A DNA stretch of 64,000 nt. Origin: an uncultured Clostridia bacterium (lineage in GTDB: Bacteria > Bacillota > Clostridia > TANB77 > CAG-508). Below are positions 43,776-52,060 of the stretch, piece after piece. Every line of letters begins with the position of its first letter. Position 1 is the first letter of the stretch. A model generated the notes under the pieces. That model was not told where the DNA came from, searched no databases, and was given only the letters and a program-made list of their open reading frames with translations. The position numbers and the translations under genes were made by a program. The stretch is taken from the NCBI GenBank assembly GCA_944388935.1, contig CALXKK010000001.1, positions 152,048 to 216,047 on the forward strand, given 5' to 3'.

Positions 43776-44210
43776 CTATCCATTATAAAATTCATTATTT
43801 ATATATTTTTCTAATATTTTTTTAGTTGGTATGCATGTATTTTCTGGTATTTTATTTATATCAAACCAATCATATTTTACTAGTTCTTCTGTTTCTGGCA
43901 ATTTTATTTTGCCTGTATAATCTTCTGCAATTAAGCCAAATGTTGCAAATTGTGCATATTCATTCACATCATTTTGTACACAAATTACCTTTATTTTATT
44001 AACATCCAAATTACATTCTTGTTTTGTTTTTCTTATTCCTGCCTCTTCTATAGTTTCTCCAAATTTTACTTTTCCACTTGGAAGTGTCCAAGTTCCTTCC
44101 AATCTCATATCTGAATCTGCTTTCTTTGCATCTTCATTTCTTAATAACATTAATATCTTGTTTTCTTGGTTTTTAATTATAATACCAATTCCTATTCCCA
44201 TCTTTTCCAT
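43776..44210 (-). CDS. Nudix-domain protein with degenerate Nudix box
   Basis: The 144-residue protein has the Nudix fold (GIGIGIIIKNQENKILMLLRNED, WTLPSGKVKFGETIEEAGI). The canonical box GX5EX7REUXEEXGU is altered to G-KVKFG-E-TIEEAGI-RKTKQECNL: Arg and one Glu remain, but the first Glu of RE is Lys, the first Glu of EE is Gln, and the Gly is Asn. Catalysis may be weak or changed, and it could be a sensor or use a different metal site. It follows tcdA by 24 bp. The ribosome site is AAGGAG. Confidence 0.8.
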   Translation of the reverse strand: MEKMGIGIGIIIKNQENKILMLLRNEDAKKADSDMRLEGTWTLPSGKVKFGETIEEAGIRKTKQECNLDVNKIKVICVQNDVNEYAQFATFGLIAEDYTGKIKLPETEELVKYDWFDINKIPENTCIPTKKILEKYINNEFYNG

Positions 44211-44234
44211 ATTTTTTCTCCTTTGTTATAAATT

Positions 44235-44930
44235 TTATGATTTTCCTGTCAAGTCCTTAACCACTTCTCCTGCAATTATTAGCCCTGCTACTGATGGTAC
44301 AAATGATATGCTTGCAGGTGTTTTGTAATCTCCATCGTTTGGTTTTATTGGTTCTTCTTTTGAATATACTACTTTTAGCTTTGATATTCCTCTTGCTCGT
44401 AGTTCTTTTCGCATTACTTTTGCAAGTGGACATACAGAGGTTTTGTATATGTCTGTTACTTCGAATTTTGTTGGGTCTAGTTTGTTTCCTGTTCCCATTG
44501 CTGATATTATTGGAATTTTTAATTCATTTGCCTTGCAAATTAATTCTATTTTTCCTGTTACTGTGTCTATTGCATCCACGATGTAATTTATACCTAAATC
44601 TGAGTCTAACAATTTACTTCCTGGCATAAAAAATTCTGTAGAAATTTCAATCTTAGCTTCTGGATTTATACTTAGAATTCTATCCTTCATAACTTCTACT
44701 TTGTTTTTACCAACAGTATTCATATTTGCATGAATTTGTCTATTAATATTTGTAATATCAATTGTATCATTATCAACTAATAGAAAACTTCCAATACCTG
44801 CTCTTGCTAGCCCTTCTACAACAAATGAACCTACCCCTCCAATACCAAATATTGCAACTTTAGAATTTAATAATTTTTTCAAATTATCTTTTCCTATTAA
44901 TCTTTCTTCTCTACCAAATTGCTCGAACAT
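44235..44930 (-). CDS. tcdA: tRNA threonylcarbamoyladenosine dehydratase (ThiF/E1-like)
   Basis: The 231-residue E1-superfamily protein opens with FGREERLIGKDNLKKLLNSKVAIFGIGGVGSFVVEGLARAGIG (nucleotide loop at residues 30-36), followed by LVDNDTIDITNINRQ, YIVDAIDTVTGKIEL and the cysteine-bearing VCPLAKVMRKELRARGI. TcdA cyclises t6A37 to ct6A in tRNAs decoding ANN codons. A strong promoter lies upstream, with a terminator-like hairpin between promoter and start codon. It heads the five-gene set that ends in rdgB. The ribosome site is AAAGGCGAG. Confidence 0.9.
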   Translation of the reverse strand: MFEQFGREERLIGKDNLKKLLNSKVAIFGIGGVGSFVVEGLARAGIGSFLLVDNDTIDITNINRQIHANMNTVGKNKVEVMKDRILSINPEAKIEISTEFFMPGSKLLDSDLGINYIVDAIDTVTGKIELICKANELKIPIISAMGTGNKLDPTKFEVTDIYKTSVCPLAKVMRKELRARGISKLKVVYSKEEPIKPNDGDYKTPASISFVPSVAGLIIAGEVVKDLTGKS

Positions 44931-44959
44931 TTCTTCATCTCGCCTTTACACATTTACTA

Positions 44960-45009
44960 CAAAAAGATGCAGAAATTAATTTTCTTAGTCAATTAATTGT
45001 GCATCTTTT
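44960..45009 (-). terminator. Hairpin terminator between mutS and tcdA
   Basis: AAAAGATGCA pairs with TGCATCTTTT, extended by AATTAATT/AATTAATT arms, with a T-run on the minus strand. It lies downstream of the promoter at 45024-45052, so it ends mutS transcription and also sits in the tcdA leader. Confidence 0.8.
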
Positions 45010-45023
45010 AATCTGATAACTTT

Positions 45024-45052
45024 ATTCTAATAATAATCATCTAGCTTGTCAA
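45024..45052 (-). promoter_or_regulatory. Promoter upstream of the tcdA hairpin
   Basis: Consensus TTGACA (45052-45047) and TAGAAT (45029-45024) are spaced by 17 bp. The predicted start is about 8 bp before the hairpin. Confidence 0.75.
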
Positions 45053-45086
45053 TATATATAACTTTCGAATTTAGATTTACATAATA

Positions 45087-45120
45087 TTTGAACTTTTAAG
45101 GTCCGTCCCTAAAGTTCAAA
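45087..45120 (-). repeat. GGGACGGTCC-type palindromic repeat, copy 6 (variant arms)
   Basis: The core GGTCCGTCCC has arms TTTGAAC/GTTCAAA instead of GGGAT/ATCCC. It ends 5 bp from the mutS stop. Confidence 0.75.
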
Positions 45121-45125
45121 GTTCA

Positions 45126-47738
45126 CTATTTCATCTTCTCTTTAATCTTCATTAGAGTATTTAGCGCATCTATTGGTGTTAGGGTATTTAAATCTATTTT
45201 ATCTAATTCTTGTGCGATTTCTGCTAATTTATAATTATACAAATCTAGTTGTCCTGCTTGTACTTGTTTGTTTTCTTTTTCTAGTTTTTTACTGCCTAAA
45301 ATACTCTTTCTTTCTAGACTTCTTAAGATTTCGTTTGACCTTTTTAATACTTCTTTTGGAACTCCAGCAAGTTTGGCTACGTGAACACCATAGCTTTCGT
45401 CTGTTCCACCTCTTACAATTTTTCTTAGGAAGATTATATCTTCGCCTTTTTCTTTAACTGCTACAGAATAATTCTTTACGCCATCTAGTTTGTCTTCTAA
45501 TTCTATAAGTTCGTGATAATGTGTTGCGAATAATGTTTTAGCTCCACATTTGTTTTTATCAGAAATATATTCCGCAACTGCCCAAGCGATTGATAAACCA
45601 TCATATGTTGATGTTCCTCTTCCTATTTCGTCCAATATTACTAAACTGTTTTTAGTTGCTTCTTTTAAGATGTCTGCAACCTCCATCATTTCTACCATAA
45701 ATGTACTTTGTCCCATACTTAAATCGTCTGATGCACCAACTCTAGTAAAGATTTTATCTACCACTCCAATATGTGCTTCGGTTGCAGGAACAAAACTTCC
45801 TATTTGTGCCATTAATGTAATTAGTGCTACTTGCCTCATATATGTAGATTTACCAGCCATATTTGGACCTGTTATAATTGATAATCTATTTTCGTCATTA
45901 TCTAGATATGTATCATTATCTATAAAGCTTCCTGTTGGCAACATTTTTTCTATTACAGGATGTCTTCCTTCTTTAATTTCTATTACTCCACCATTATCAA
46001 CTTGTGGCATACAATAATTCATATCTTCTGCAACTGTTGCAAATGAAGTTAAAACATCCAATGTAGCAATTACCATTGCTGATTTTTGAAGTCTTTTTAC
46101 ATTTTGAGCAATTTCTTGTCTTACTTTTGTAAAAGCCTCGTATTCTAGATTAATTACTTTGTCCTCTGCACCTAAGATTTGATTTTCTAATTCTTTTAAT
46201 TCTTCTGTTATATATCTTTCACAATTTGTTAATGTTTGTTTTCTTATATAACTATCTGGAACAAGGCTTATATTGGCTTTCGTAACTTCTATATAATAAC
46301 CAAATACCTTATTAAATCCAACTTTTAGGTTCTTTATTCCTGTTTTTTCTCTTTCTTTGGCTTCTAATTGCACAAGCCAATTTTTACCTTCTGTTGTAGC
46401 TATTTTTAACTTATCTATTTCTTCATTATAGCCTAGCTTTATTAGGCCTCCCTCTTTAACAGACATTGGAGGTTCATCTACTATTGCTTTTTCTATTAAA
46501 TCATGCATATCTTTAAGTTCATCTAGATTATTATACAATTCTTGTAGCATATCTGATGTTGTATTTTTTAAGACTGCTTTTACTTCTGGTAATTTTGATA
46601 GAGAATTTTTTAATGATACCATATCTCTACCATTTGCACTACCATATGAAATTTTACCAGCTAATCTTTCGATATCATATACCTTCTTTAAGCTTTCTAT
46701 TATATCTCCTCTTAGCATTACATTATCTTTTAATTCTTTTACAGCATTTAGTCTTTTATTTATTTCGTTAACATCAATTAAAGGATCATTTATCCATCTT
46801 CTTAAATGTCTACCTCCCATTGATGTAGAAGTTTTGTCTAGAACCCATAAAAGTGTTCCTTTTTTGCTTTTATCCCTCATTTTTTCTGTAAGTTCTAGAT
46901 TTCTTCTTGCATTTATGTCTAAAGCCATATATCTTGTTGTTTGATATACTGTAATTTTATTAATATGTTCCAGATTAGTCTTTTGAGTTTCTTTTAAATA
47001 TTCTACTAATCCATTTATACTTGCAACTGCAAAGAGTCTTTTGTCCATATCCTTTATTGGTTTTTCGTCCGCATCTATTAAATTAAATTTTTCTGTAATT
47101 TTGCTAACATCCTCAGAAAAGTTCTTATCAGCATATTTTGTAAAATATATTTCGAATCTTTCTTTTATTTTGTTGATTTCTTCCGTGCTATCGTACATCA
47201 TACTATTTACAACTAATTCAGCTGGTGAATATCTTGCAATTTCATCTAGTACTAATGGGAAATTGTTATTTTCTTTTATTTCTGTACTATAAAAATCTCC
47301 TGTACTTACATCACATACAGCAATTCCATAATATATACCTTTTTTTACGATTGACATTATATAATTGTTTTTCTTTTCTTCTAGCATATTAGATTCTATT
47401 ACTGTACCAGGTGTTACAACACGGATAACTCCTCTTTTTACTATTCCTTTTGCTGTTTTTGGATCTTCTAGTTGTTCACAAATTGCTACCTTATATCCTT
47501 TTGCAATTAATTTTGAAATATATATTTCTGCTGCATGATGTGGAACACCACACATTGGTGCTCTTTCTTCTTGTCCACAGTCTTTTCCTGTTAATGTTAA
47601 TTCTAGTTCTCTTGATGCAGTTATCGCGTCATCAAAGAACATCTCATAAAAATCGCCCAATCTATAAAAAAGTATGCAATCTTTATATTGTTCTTTTGTT
47701 TCAAGATATCTTTGCATCATTGGTGAATATTCTGCCAT
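45126..47738 (-). CDS. mutS: DNA mismatch repair ATPase MutS
   Basis: The 870-residue protein has the mismatch-binding N-terminus (SPMMQRYLETKEQYKDCILFYRLGDFYEMFFDDA, with the FYE motif), connector and lever domains, and the ABC ATPase with ITGPNMAGKSTYMRQ, GRGTSTYDGLSIAWA and FATHYHELIEL. It recognises mismatches and recruits MutL, which is not found next to it here. miaB lies 51 bp upstream, the usual miaB-mutS order of Clostridia, and a repeat and terminator follow. The ribosome site is AAAGGA. Confidence 0.95.
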   Translation of the reverse strand: MAEYSPMMQRYLETKEQYKDCILFYRLGDFYEMFFDDAITASRELELTLTGKDCGQEERAPMCGVPHHAAEIYISKLIAKGYKVAICEQLEDPKTAKGIVKRGVIRVVTPGTVIESNMLEEKKNNYIMSIVKKGIYYGIAVCDVSTGDFYSTEIKENNNFPLVLDEIARYSPAELVVNSMMYDSTEEINKIKERFEIYFTKYADKNFSEDVSKITEKFNLIDADEKPIKDMDKRLFAVASINGLVEYLKETQKTNLEHINKITVYQTTRYMALDINARRNLELTEKMRDKSKKGTLLWVLDKTSTSMGGRHLRRWINDPLIDVNEINKRLNAVKELKDNVMLRGDIIESLKKVYDIERLAGKISYGSANGRDMVSLKNSLSKLPEVKAVLKNTTSDMLQELYNNLDELKDMHDLIEKAIVDEPPMSVKEGGLIKLGYNEEIDKLKIATTEGKNWLVQLEAKEREKTGIKNLKVGFNKVFGYYIEVTKANISLVPDSYIRKQTLTNCERYITEELKELENQILGAEDKVINLEYEAFTKVRQEIAQNVKRLQKSAMVIATLDVLTSFATVAEDMNYCMPQVDNGGVIEIKEGRHPVIEKMLPTGSFIDNDTYLDNDENRLSIITGPNMAGKSTYMRQVALITLMAQIGSFVPATEAHIGVVDKIFTRVGASDDLSMGQSTFMVEMMEVADILKEATKNSLVILDEIGRGTSTYDGLSIAWAVAEYISDKNKCGAKTLFATHYHELIELEDKLDGVKNYSVAVKEKGEDIIFLRKIVRGGTDESYGVHVAKLAGVPKEVLKRSNEILRSLERKSILGSKKLEKENKQVQAGQLDLYNYKLAEIAQELDKIDLNTLTPIDALNTLMKIKEKMK

Positions 47739-47789
47739 TTATATTACTTTCCTTTCTAGCCTCTAACATTGTAATCTGGCTCTTCATTT

Positions 47790-49199
47790 TTATATAGAAA
47801 CTCCTTTTAAATACCACATATGTTCAGATTCAATTTTTAAATCTATCATTTTATTTATTAAATCTTTGTCTCCTTCGAATATTACAACCTTATTGCTATC
47901 GGTTCTTCCAGTTAACATATTTGGATTATTTTTACTTGTTCCTTCAACTAATACTTTTTGGATTGTTCCTACATATTTTTGATTGTTTTCTTCTATTTGA
48001 CTTTCTACTAATTCTTTTAATCTATTAAATCTTTTATGTTTTATTTCTTCTGGAACTTGATTTGGCATTCTATCTCCTGGAGTTCCTACTCTTCTTGAAT
48101 ATATAAACATATATACTTGTTCGAATTTTACTTTTCTAACTACATCTAATGTATCTTCGAACTCTTCGTCTGTTTCCCCTGGAAATCCTACAATTATATC
48201 TGTTGATAGTGTTAGATTTGGTATTTTATTTTTCATTTTTTCTACCAAATCCAAATATTGTTCTTTTGTATATTTTCTATTCATTTCTTTTAGAACTTTA
48301 GTGTTACCTGATTGCAATGGTAAATGAATTAATTTACAAACTTTATCACTACTTGCAATTGCATCTATAACATCATCTGTAAAATCCTTTGGATGTGGAG
48401 AAACAAATCTAATTCTTTCTATTCCATCAATTTTATTTATTGCTCTTAACAATGTCGCAAAAGAATTTACTCCCTCATATTCTTCGAAAGGTATATTTTT
48501 TTCTCTTTCCACTCTTAAATATGAATTAACGTTTTGACCTAATAGTGTTATTTCTTTGTATCCTTCTTTGGCAAGTTCTCTTACTTCATTTATTATATCT
48601 CTAGGTTCTCTGCTTCTTTCTCTTCCACGAACATATGGAACTATACAATATGTACAAAAATTATTGCATCCATACATAATTGTTACAGAAGCCTTTATAT
48701 TACTATCTCTTTTTATAGGTAGGCCTTCAAAAACTTCTCCATCTATATCTATTACATCTTTTATTTTTTCCTTGGTTTGTAAAGCTTTAAATAGGTCTTC
48801 TGGGAATCTATATAATGTATGTGTACCAAATATTACATCAACAAAAGGATAACTTTGTTTTATTTTATCTATAATGTGTTGCTCTTGCATCATACAACCA
48901 CCAATAGCTATAATTGTTCCATTTTTCTCTTTTATCCTTTTTAATTCTCCAAGCTTTCCAAAAAGCTTATCTTCTGCATTTTCTCTAACACAACATGTAT
49001 TAAATAATGCTATATTTGCATCCTCAAAATTATCTGTTTTTGTGTATCCCATTTCTTCTAACATTCCACATAATTTTTCGGAATCGTTTTCATTTAGTTG
49101 GCATCCCATCGTTAATATACAATATTTTAAATCTTTATTATTTTTATTTAAATCTTTTATCTCTTTTATATAATTTTTTTGCTCGTCGACTTTTTTCAC
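47790..49199 (-). CDS. miaB: tRNA-2-methylthio-N6-isopentenyladenosine synthase
   Basis: This 469-residue radical-SAM methylthiotransferase has the N-terminal MTTase domain (YCILTMGCQLNENDSEKLCGML, FNTCCVRENAEDK), the radical-SAM cluster YGCNNFCTYCIVPYVRGRERSR (CxxxCxxC) and a C-terminal TRAM domain. It adds a methylthio group to i6A37 of tRNA. It starts at GTG (49199), with AGGAGG 7 bp upstream, and shares a promoter with mutS. Confidence 0.95.
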   Translation of the reverse strand: MKKVDEQKNYIKEIKDLNKNNKDLKYCILTMGCQLNENDSEKLCGMLEEMGYTKTDNFEDANIALFNTCCVRENAEDKLFGKLGELKRIKEKNGTIIAIGGCMMQEQHIIDKIKQSYPFVDVIFGTHTLYRFPEDLFKALQTKEKIKDVIDIDGEVFEGLPIKRDSNIKASVTIMYGCNNFCTYCIVPYVRGRERSREPRDIINEVRELAKEGYKEITLLGQNVNSYLRVEREKNIPFEEYEGVNSFATLLRAINKIDGIERIRFVSPHPKDFTDDVIDAIASSDKVCKLIHLPLQSGNTKVLKEMNRKYTKEQYLDLVEKMKNKIPNLTLSTDIIVGFPGETDEEFEDTLDVVRKVKFEQVYMFIYSRRVGTPGDRMPNQVPEEIKHKRFNRLKELVESQIEENNQKYVGTIQKVLVEGTSKNNPNMLTGRTDSNKVVIFEGDKDLINKMIDLKIESEHMWYLKGVSI

Positions 49200-49223
49200 G
49201 TTTAATCCTCCTATTGCCCCTAT

Positions 49224-49252
49224 ATTCTATATTATTTTTGCTGTTTTTTCAA
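49224..49252 (-). promoter_or_regulatory. Promoter of miaB-mutS
   Basis: TTGAAA (49252-49247) and TAGAAT (49229-49224) are spaced by 17 bp. Confidence 0.72.
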
Positions 49253-49321
49253 GTAGATTTAATGTTCAAGTTTAGTTATTAGTTAATATTCATCTGTTCA
49301 TTTATTGGATTTATGTACATA

Positions 49322-49358
49322 AAAAGCGAACCTAAATATTGAAATTTAAGTTCGCGAT
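49322..49358 (-). terminator. rpmE distal terminator
   Basis: GCGAACTTAAAT pairs with ATTTAGGTTCGC and is followed by TTTTTATG on the minus strand. Confidence 0.75.
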
Positions 49359-49391
49359 TAAAATTTTATTTATATGCCTTTCTTGGCACAC

Positions 49392-49425
49392 GAAAAAAGA
49401 AAATTATAATTGTTTATAATTTTCT
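49392..49425 (-). terminator. rpmE proximal terminator
   Basis: AGAAAATTATAA pairs with TTATAATTTTCT and is followed by TTTTTTCG on the minus strand, about 10 bp past the rpmE stop. Confidence 0.82.
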
Positions 49426-49433
49426 TATATTTC

Positions 49434-49634
49434 TTATTCAAGACCATATTTCTTTTTAAATTTATCTGCTCTACCACCTGATGTTTCTTTTCTTAAATTA
49501 CCTGTCCAGAATGGATGACATTTTGAGCAAACATCTACTTTCATATCCTCTTTAGTTGAGTTTGTTTCTATTACATTACCGCAAGCACATGTAATTGTTG
49601 CTGGTCCATATTTTGGATGTATTCCTTCTTTCAT
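49434..49634 (-). CDS. rpmE: Ribosomal protein L31, zinc-binding form
   Basis: The 66-residue protein reads [23 protein letters not shown] and [17 protein letters not shown], keeping the zinc-ligand cysteines (CxC and CxxC) of the C+ L31 type. It is a large-subunit ribosomal protein that also stores zinc. It has a promoter at 49677-49705 and two consecutive terminators. The ribosome site is AAGAGGTG. Confidence 0.95.
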   Translation of the reverse strand: MKEGIHPKYGPATITCACGNVIETNSTKEDMKVDVCSKCHPFWTGNLRKETSGGRADKFKKKYGLE

Positions 49635-49676
49635 TTATGTTCACCTCTTCCTTCTTTTCGTAAAATGCTGTATATT

Positions 49677-49705
49677 ATCATAACACATATTGGATAATTT
49701 TTCAA
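49677..49705 (-). promoter_or_regulatory. Promoter of rpmE
   Basis: TTGAAA (49705-49700) and TATGAT (49682-49677) are spaced by 17 bp. Confidence 0.68.
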
Positions 49706-49724
49706 TACCTAATTTTGTATTTGT

Positions 49725-49889
49725 TTAATTTACTTCATTTGCTGCTTGTTCTTGATCTAAAATATATTGCCCAGATGTTTCTAATTCCTGTTTTAATGAT
49801 GTTTTATGTACTAGTTTAAAAGTTATATTAAATAAACAAGCTATTACTAATATTACTAGACCTATTCTTTTCCAATATTTAGCTAGCAT
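49725..49889 (-). CDS. Small single-pass membrane protein (54 residues)
   Basis: This ORF begins at the ATG at 49889, preceded by AGAAGGAGA, and encodes MLAKYWKRIGLVILVIACL followed by an acidic tail ending DQEQAANEVN. One hydrophobic helix (residues 9-21) with a positively charged N-terminal flank suggests an inner-membrane single-pass protein with the tail outside. A strong promoter (49927-49954) drives it, which argues that it is real. It occupies the otherwise gene-free region between rpmE and the VanW gene. I do not recognise a family, and the function is unknown. Confidence 0.65.
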   Translation of the reverse strand: MLAKYWKRIGLVILVIACLFNITFKLVHKTSLKQELETSGQYILDQEQAANEVN

Positions 49890-49926
49890 TTGGGCATCTC
49901 CTTCTTTCTTTTAAACTCATAGTTCT

Positions 49927-49954
49927 ATTATACTATATTTTATTTTTTTGTCAA
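49927..49954 (-). promoter_or_regulatory. Promoter of the 54-residue membrane protein gene
   Basis: Consensus TTGACA (49954-49949) and TATAAT (49932-49927) are spaced by 16 bp, about 38 bp upstream of the ATG. Confidence 0.8.
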
Positions 49955-50029
49955 TATTTTTAATATTTATAAAGGTTTTTGGTATTTTTTTACTCAATTC
50001 GTGTAAAACTATTACAAGGTGATTTATTT

Positions 50030-50728
50030 ATGAAAAAGAAGATAATCTTATTTTTCCTTATATTATTTACTACCATTAGTTTTTCTGGTTGCAGTAAAAA
50101 TGATGATACAAATACCGAGGTAAATAGCATAGATGTAAATAGAACTTCTTATGATATTAGCAACATGCCTATAAATAATGTTTTACCTGACAATAACATT
50201 ATTTCTGATAATAATGTGTCTAATAACACTAATACCTCTAAATCTTCTAATTCTTCAAAAGTATCAAGTAATTCGGAAAAATTATTAGCTCAATTTTCTA
50301 CTAGAATATATTCAAAAGATTCGGCAAGGCAGAACAATCTTGAAATAACTTCAAAAGCTTTAAATGGTACAGTTGTTAAACCTAACGAAACATTTTCTTT
50401 TACTAAAACAGTTGGACCTTCTACTTCTTCTAAAGGTTACGAAGAAGCAGATATATATGATTCAAATGGGAATAAAATTAAAGGATATGGTGGCGGAAAC
50501 TGTCAAGTAAGCTCTACTTTATATAATGCGGTGCAAAAAGTTCCTTCTTTAAAAGTTGTAGAAAGACATGAGCACAGTAACACCGTTCCTTATGTAAAAG
50601 AAGGCCATGATGCTGCAGTAGCTTATGGCAGTGTTGATTTTAAATTCAAAAATACAAATAATTATTCTATTAAAATTTTAGTTGAAACTTCTAATAAATA
50701 TGTAGTGGTAAAATTAATGAAAATTTAA
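50030..50728 (+). CDS. VanW-family lipoprotein
   Basis: The 232-residue protein has a lipoprotein-type signal (MKKKIILFFLILFTTISFSGCSK, Cys at residue 21), a long Asn/Ser-rich linker (about 25-82) and a VanW domain with NGTVVKPNETFSFTKTVGPST, GGGNCQVSSTLYNAV and HDAAVAYGSVDFKFKN. VanW domains occur in cell-wall proteins of unclear function. I start at the ATG at 50030, with AAGGTGA 7 bp upstream; an in-frame start at 49979 precedes it and is not used. A D,D-carboxypeptidase gene follows 52 bp downstream, so a shared wall role is likely. Confidence 0.88.
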   Translation: MKKKIILFFLILFTTISFSGCSKNDDTNTEVNSIDVNRTSYDISNMPINNVLPDNNIISDNNVSNNTNTSKSSNSSKVSSNSEKLLAQFSTRIYSKDSARQNNLEITSKALNGTVVKPNETFSFTKTVGPSTSSKGYEEADIYDSNGNKIKGYGGGNCQVSSTLYNAVQKVPSLKVVERHEHSNTVPYVKEGHDAAVAYGSVDFKFKNTNNYSIKILVETSNKYVVVKLMKI

Positions 50729-50741
50729 TAGCATATCTTTT

Positions 50742-50773
50742 CCCTCCTAGCATATATTTTAGGAAAAGGAGGG
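50742..50773 (+). promoter_or_regulatory. SD-sequestering hairpin before the D,D-carboxypeptidase gene
   Basis: CCCTCC (50742-50747) can pair with GGAGGG (50768-50773), the ribosome site of the next gene, so initiation may be regulated by melting of this hairpin. Confidence 0.55.
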
Positions 50774-50780
50774 GATAAAA

Positions 50781-52004
50781 ATAAGGAAATTTTTTTATAA
50801 ACTTTTTATTTCTATAATTATTTTTAGTTTAATATTAACACCAATCTCTTGTTTAGCATATAGTGATTCTTATGTTTGGTCTTCACCAGAAATACTAACA
50901 AGTGTAAGTTCTAGTGACGAGACCAAAACAGAAGAAAATAGTTTAAACCTTACTTGTGGTAGTGCCATATTAATTGAACAATCTACTGGTAAAATTCTAT
51001 ACGAGCATAATGCTCATGAACAATTACGTCCTGCAAGTGTTACAAAAATAATGACAATCCTTTTAATTATGAAAGCTATAGATTCTGGTAGATTAAATTA
51101 TACAGACCAAATACCTTGTAGTGAAAATGCTAGTTCTATGGGAGGTTCACAAATATGGCTTGATACAAAGGAAACTTTAAGTGTTGATGAAATGTTAAAA
51201 GCTATATGTGTGGTTTCTGCAAATGATTGCACTGTTGCTATGGCAGAATATCTTGCAGGCTCTGAAGAAAATTTTGTTAAGCAAATGAATGAAAAGGCTA
51301 AAGAGCTAGGAATGAATGATACCACTTTCAAAAACTGTCATGGTATAGATGAAGATGGTCATGTATCATCTGCCTACGATATTGCTCTTATGTCCCGTGA
51401 ACTTTTAGAAAAACATCCTGATATTAAGAAATACACTACAATTTATATGGATTCTTTACGTGATGGTAAATCCGAACTTGTTAATACTAATAAATTAATT
51501 AGAAATTATAGAGGTGCTACAGGATTAAAAACAGGCTCTACTTCCCTTGCATTATATAATTTATCAGCATCAGCAACTCGTGATGGGCTATCTTTAATTG
51601 CTGTTATTATGAAGGCTCCAACAACTAAAGATAGATTTGCTGAAGCTAGCAAATTATTAGATTATGGTTTTGCAAATTATTCATTTAAGTCTTTTGCTAA
51701 AAAAGGCGATACGGTGAAAGAAATCCCAGTTTCTAAGGGTACTTCCTCTTCAGTTTGTGCTGTCCTTTCTAATGATGCTGGAGTTTTACTAAAAAAAGGT
51801 GAAGAAAGTGATATTGTTCAAAATGTAAATCTGCCAGACTCAATCTCTGCGCCTATAAAAGAAGGAGATAAGTTAGGAGAAATCTCATATTCTTTAAATA
51901 ATGAAACAATTGCAACTATAGATATTGTTGCTAAAAATAGTATAGACAAAATTGACTTTCCTAATATGGTAAAGCATGTTTTTAAATCTTGGATTAGTAA
52001 TTAA
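50781..52004 (+). CDS. D-alanyl-D-alanine carboxypeptidase, apparent AUA start
   Basis: This penicillin-binding protein of the DacA/DacF type keeps SVTK (catalytic Ser), SAND (SxN) and KTGS (KTG). It trims the terminal D-Ala from peptidoglycan stem peptides. The first in-frame ATG (51051) lies after the catalytic Ser, so the true start is upstream. The only codons giving a signal peptide (IRKFFYKLFISIIIFSLILTPISCLAY) begin at ATA 50781, 8 bp after GGAGG; no ATG, GTG or TTG exists in frame after the TAG at 50760. The product is then 407 residues. Confidence 0.87.
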   Translation: MRKFFYKLFISIIIFSLILTPISCLAYSDSYVWSSPEILTSVSSSDETKTEENSLNLTCGSAILIEQSTGKILYEHNAHEQLRPASVTKIMTILLIMKAIDSGRLNYTDQIPCSENASSMGGSQIWLDTKETLSVDEMLKAICVVSANDCTVAMAEYLAGSEENFVKQMNEKAKELGMNDTTFKNCHGIDEDGHVSSAYDIALMSRELLEKHPDIKKYTTIYMDSLRDGKSELVNTNKLIRNYRGATGLKTGSTSLALYNLSASATRDGLSLIAVIMKAPTTKDRFAEASKLLDYGFANYSFKSFAKKGDTVKEIPVSKGTSSSVCAVLSNDAGVLLKKGEESDIVQNVNLPDSISAPIKEGDKLGEISYSLNNETIATIDIVAKNSIDKIDFPNMVKHVFKSWISN

Positions 52005-52016
52005 TTTTTATATTAG

Positions 52017-52054
52017 AAAAGCAGATACGCGTTTTTCTTAGCGTATCTGCTTTT
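52017..52054. terminator. Bidirectional terminator between convergent genes
   Basis: AAAAGCAGATACGC pairs with GCGTATCTGCTTTT, with T-rich sequence on both strands. Confidence 0.88.
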
Positions 52055-52060
52055 ATCTTC

